Positions 43,826 through 46,058 of a stretch of 46,058 nt of DNA are shown piece after piece. Made by a program: the position numbers and the translations under genes. The notes under the pieces were generated by a model. It saw only the letters and a program-made list of their open reading frames with translations. It did not search any database and had not been told where the DNA came from. Numbering within the stretch: the first letter of the stretch is position 1; every line of letters starts with the position of its first letter. This stretch comes from Zobellia amurskyensis (GTDB taxonomy: Bacteria > Bacteroidota > Bacteroidia > Flavobacteriales > Flavobacteriaceae): NCBI RefSeq assembly GCF_009725985.1, contig NZ_RCNR01000037.1, positions 1 to 46,058 on the forward strand, read 5' to 3'.

Positions 43826-45152
43826 ATTTGAGCATATTTTTAAGCACAAAGGTAAAAAGCAAATCGGAATTGTAGCGTTCAATGAGCAATTTGATGCGTT
43901 TTCCATCCTTTTCATTAATCATCTCTAAAATATCCTGGAGCTTGTAACGGTGAATTCTTTTTCCGTTTACCGCCAAGATAACATCCCCTTCCTTTAAACC
44001 GGCTTCATGTGCCGGACTACCTGCTCTTATAGCACTCACAATAATTTCTGGAGCAACACTAAGTCTGGTCTGGTTTTCAAAAAGTAATTGTACATTCCCA
44101 AATTCTCTTTTATCGGAGTACACCACTCCTCGCCCATCAGAAATACGCTCCGAAATATAGCGTATGCCGTTGTGCTGTAAATCCAGACCGGACAGATTGT
44201 ATTTAAATGGTTTATCAAAATTTGAGTTTTTACGTAGAATTATACGATTACGCCTATAATCAAAGACCACATGAAACCTTTTTAAAACTGAACCGCCCAA
44301 GCTACCATTGCGGTTCACCAAATTTGTGAGCTCTCTAAAGGAATTTTTATCCGGAAAAGCCGCCTTGGCATCGTTTAACATAAAACGACCTATTTTTAGT
44401 CCATCTACCTTGGTTCGTTTCCCATAAATATTTCCATTAAGCCCTTTACCCAGAAAATCATCATAGTGTTTATCCGGCACGTTTATAGAGTCGTTTTCAA
44501 AAAGCCACAGCGCATCGCTACTACCCGTATCCAACAGCAACCTTACCGGAAGCTCATCACCATCTTTTAAATAAAGTCCAGAATTCAAATAGGCCTTTTT
44601 AGCCCTGATGGCCAATGGCAAGACTTCAGTATTTTTCTTTTCTCGGTACACATAAGTATCCGGATTGCTGAACCGGATATGCTTTTTAATATAGTTAACG
44701 TCTACAACAAAATCCCTAAAAAGGTCGTAACCTATAATTCCATGAACCGGAATCCCCAAAGAGGTTGAAAAATTTATACTCTTATCCATTACCACAAAGA
44801 GTTTCTGATTCTCGTTCGTTATATTTTTTAATCGAAATTTATTTTCTTCTGAAACCAGCGCTTTTATGGGAACATCATCACCAAAACCCTTTATTGTTAT
44901 TTCAGAAACATGGTTTATTTGTACCGAATCAGCCTCCGAAATATTGAAGAGTATGGGGGTACTTACACCAGAATCCAATAAAAAGGACAGTTCGGTACCG
45001 TTAACTTCAATGGGTACTACAATAAGGTTGTTTATCAGTTGAAATTTTACCTTTTCAGACTTTTGTCCTTTAGGCAAATTGAAGCCTTGCGCTATTACCG
45101 AAGAAGAAAGCAACATGAGAAAGAATATGATATGTAGACGTAGTGTGTTCAA
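43824..45152 (-). CDS. Retropepsin-like aspartic protease with C-terminal PDZ domain
   Basis: Read from TTG at 45152, the 442-residue protein has a signal peptide (LRLHIIFFLMLLSSSVIAQG) and two aspartic-protease half-domains in one chain: FLLDSGVSTPILF (Asp60) and RLLLDTGSSDALWLF (Asp208). The end is a PDZ domain (about 362-440: GSPAHEAGLKEGDVILAVNG). It is probably a periplasmic protease. The start is odd: an ATG with AAAAAAG after it lies 10 bases upstream (45162) but is one base out of frame; with five A instead of six it would read MKKLNTLRLH, an ideal signal peptide start. Confidence 0.88.
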   Translation of the reverse strand: MNTLRLHIIFFLMLLSSSVIAQGFNLPKGQKSEKVKFQLINNLIVVPIEVNGTELSFLLDSGVSTPILFNISEADSVQINHVSEITIKGFGDDVPIKALVSEENKFRLKNITNENQKLFVVMDKSINFSTSLGIPVHGIIGYDLFRDFVVDVNYIKKHIRFSNPDTYVYREKKNTEVLPLAIRAKKAYLNSGLYLKDGDELPVRLLLDTGSSDALWLFENDSINVPDKHYDDFLGKGLNGNIYGKRTKVDGLKIGRFMLNDAKAAFPDKNSFRELTNLVNRNGSLGGSVLKRFHVVFDYRRNRIILRKNSNFDKPFKYNLSGLDLQHNGIRYISERISDGRGVVYSDKREFGNVQLLFENQTRLSVAPEIIVSAIRAGSPAHEAGLKEGDVILAVNGKRIHRYKLQDILEMINEKDGKRIKLLIERYNSDLLFTFVLKNMLK

Positions 45153-45177
45153 CTTTTTTCATATTTCCTTCTATAAT

Positions 45178-45270
45178 TTACGATTTTTTCAGATACACCT
45201 CCTGTTTTTTAACAAAAGACCAATCAACGATTTCCCTATCACGCATGGTTTTGTCATTTGGTTTCCTCAT
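45178..45270 (-). CDS. Possible small protein upstream of the PDZ protease
   Basis: A 30-codon ORF (MRKPNDKTMRDREIVDWSFV, then KKQEVYLKKS) fills most of the gap between the aminotransferase and the protease. It is hydrophilic, lacks a signal peptide, and ends 15 bases before the ATG at 45162. I do not recognise it; it may be a chance ORF or a short upstream ORF in the protease leader. Confidence 0.3.
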   Translation of the reverse strand: MRKPNDKTMRDREIVDWSFVKKQEVYLKKS

Positions 45271-45293
45271 TTTTGTAGCAAAATTGCACATAT

Positions 45294-46058
45294 ATGCCAG
45301 TAGTATCACAAAAAGGGCTATCCATGCCCGAATCGCCAATTAGAAAACTAGTTCCTTATGCAGAAGAAGCAAAGAAAAAAGGAGTTAAAGTAATTCACCT
45401 TAACATTGGCCAACCAGATATAAAGACACCTCAGGTAGCTCTAGACGCGGTAAAGAACAACACGTTAGACGTTATTGCCTATAGCCGTACCGAAGGGTCT
45501 GAAGAATACCGAGAAAAATTGGCCGCTTACTATGCCAAAAACGATATTCACGTAGCGGCACAAGATATTATAGTAACAACTGGTGGTTCCGAAGCTTTGG
45601 CTTTTACCATGGGCAGTATTGCTGATACTGATGACGAAATTATTATTCCTGAGCCTTTTTATGCCAACTATAACGGTTTTGCCACAGCTACCGGAGTAAA
45701 AGTAGTTCCGGTGATATCTCATATCGATTCTAATTTTGCCCTTCCTCCGATTGAGGAATTTGAAAAGTTAATTACCCCTAGAACCAAAGCCATTCTTATA
45801 TGTAACCCTGGGAATCCTACCGGATATTTATATACAAGAGAGGAAATTAAAAAACTAGCTGCAATAGTTAAAAAGCACGACCTTTTTCTAATTGCGGACG
45901 AAGTTTACAGAGAGTTCACCTATGATGGTGCAGAACATTATTCCATTTTACAGGAAGAAGGGTTAGAAGAACATGCCATTATTGTAGACTCCGTAAGTAA
46001 AAGATATAGCATGTGCGGCGCACGTATCGGCTGTTTGGCTACTAAAAATAAGAGCGTT
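45294..46058 (+). CDS. Class I/II PLP-dependent aminotransferase (aspartate-type), 3' end outside window
   Basis: 255 residues are visible from the ATG at 45294 (MPVVSQKGLSMPESPIRKL). Fold type I aminotransferase motifs are clear: VIHLNIGQPDIKTP, YSRTEGSEEYREKLA, TTGGSEALAF, CNPGNPTGYLYTREEI, ADEVYREFTYDG (PLP Asp), and DSVSKRYSMCGARIG with the PLP Lys. The length and motifs fit the aspartate/aromatic (subgroup I-gamma) type; the exact amino acid cannot be stated. No strict promoter box was found before it. Confidence 0.93.
   Translation, partial: MPVVSQKGLSMPESPIRKLVPYAEEAKKKGVKVIHLNIGQPDIKTPQVALDAVKNNTLDVIAYSRTEGSEEYREKLAAYYAKNDIHVAAQDIIVTTGGSEALAFTMGSIADTDDEIIIPEPFYANYNGFATATGVKVVPVISHIDSNFALPPIEEFEKLITPRTKAILICNPGNPTGYLYTREEIKKLAAIVKKHDLFLIADEVYREFTYDGAEHYSILQEEGLEEHAIIVDSVSKRYSMCGARIGCLATKNKSV

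Noticed and set aside
1-46058. Search for defence islands, CRISPR arrays, insertion sequences, prophage, tRNA or rRNA genes.
   Set aside because: None is visible; the window is compact housekeeping chromosome, and the unusual features are regulatory or domain-level.

Overview
The window is a stretch of chromosome from a member of the Bacteroidota, almost certainly a marine-type Flavobacteriaceae (the Zobellia/Maribacter/Cellulophaga group would fit, but I cannot fix the genus). The base composition is AT-rich. Promoters have the Bacteroidota form TTTG-N19/20-TAnnTTTG rather than sigma70 boxes, there are few Shine-Dalgarno sequences, and the gene families are typical of the group: DUF2851, a short PspC-like protein, a SprB-type repeat, MarR next to YceI, a LUD protein between ftsH and cdsA, and ribosomal protein THX. 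I see no rRNA, tRNA, CRISPR array, insertion sequence or prophage. This is core chromosome, and no gene-free stretch exceeds 300 bases.

Layout. 1-4617 (mostly minus): a partial Na+/amino-acid symporter with an unusual secreted N-terminal extension, a two-helix RCK potassium channel overlapping a PspC-like gene, a DUF2851 protein and a rhodanese. 4748-5897 (plus): a MarR regulator with a palindromic operator on its own promoter, followed by a YceI lipocalin-like protein. 5911-12673 (plus): a complete trp operon, trpE-G-D-C-F-B-A, preceded by a consensus promoter, an 18-residue leader peptide with three adjacent Trp codons, and mutually exclusive antiterminator and terminator hairpins. 12775-12918: a small unknown gene ending at a strong terminator shared with ppc. 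12973-19942 (minus): PEP carboxylase, then a uracil-DNA-glycosylase-like gene behind pyruvate carboxylase, so both anaplerotic carboxylases lie close together.

20137-31000: many very compact gene junctions. They include ribosomal protein THX, yaaA, an RluA pseudouridine synthase with a PASTA protein, ddl-coaD, a PAS histidine kinase overlapping a receiver-only response regulator, a secreted M14 peptidase, a NUDIX hydrolase divergent from pyrE with overlapping start regions, an SRPBCC protein and a biotin ligase. 31025-35843 (plus): an operon rsfS-ftsH-LUD-cdsA-psd-acyl-CoA-binding protein that joins membrane protein quality control to phospholipid synthesis. 35873-39510 (minus): a creatininase-family hydrolase, a sterol-desaturase-family oxidase, an unknown secreted protein, and a TetR regulator flanked on both sides by the same operator-like palindrome. 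39691-46058: a zinc-ribbon membrane protein, valS, a DUF1573 protein with a promoter back-to-back with that of valS, a retropepsin-like protease with a PDZ domain and a doubtful start, and a partial PLP aminotransferase.

The strongest observation is the trp attenuator, whose leader peptide seems to be translated from a leaderless mRNA. Next are the symporter fused to a SprB-like repeat plus a lipoyl-like domain lacking its lysine, the pyrE/NUDIX junction with two facing promoters, and the poly-A frameshift at the start of the PDZ protease gene.
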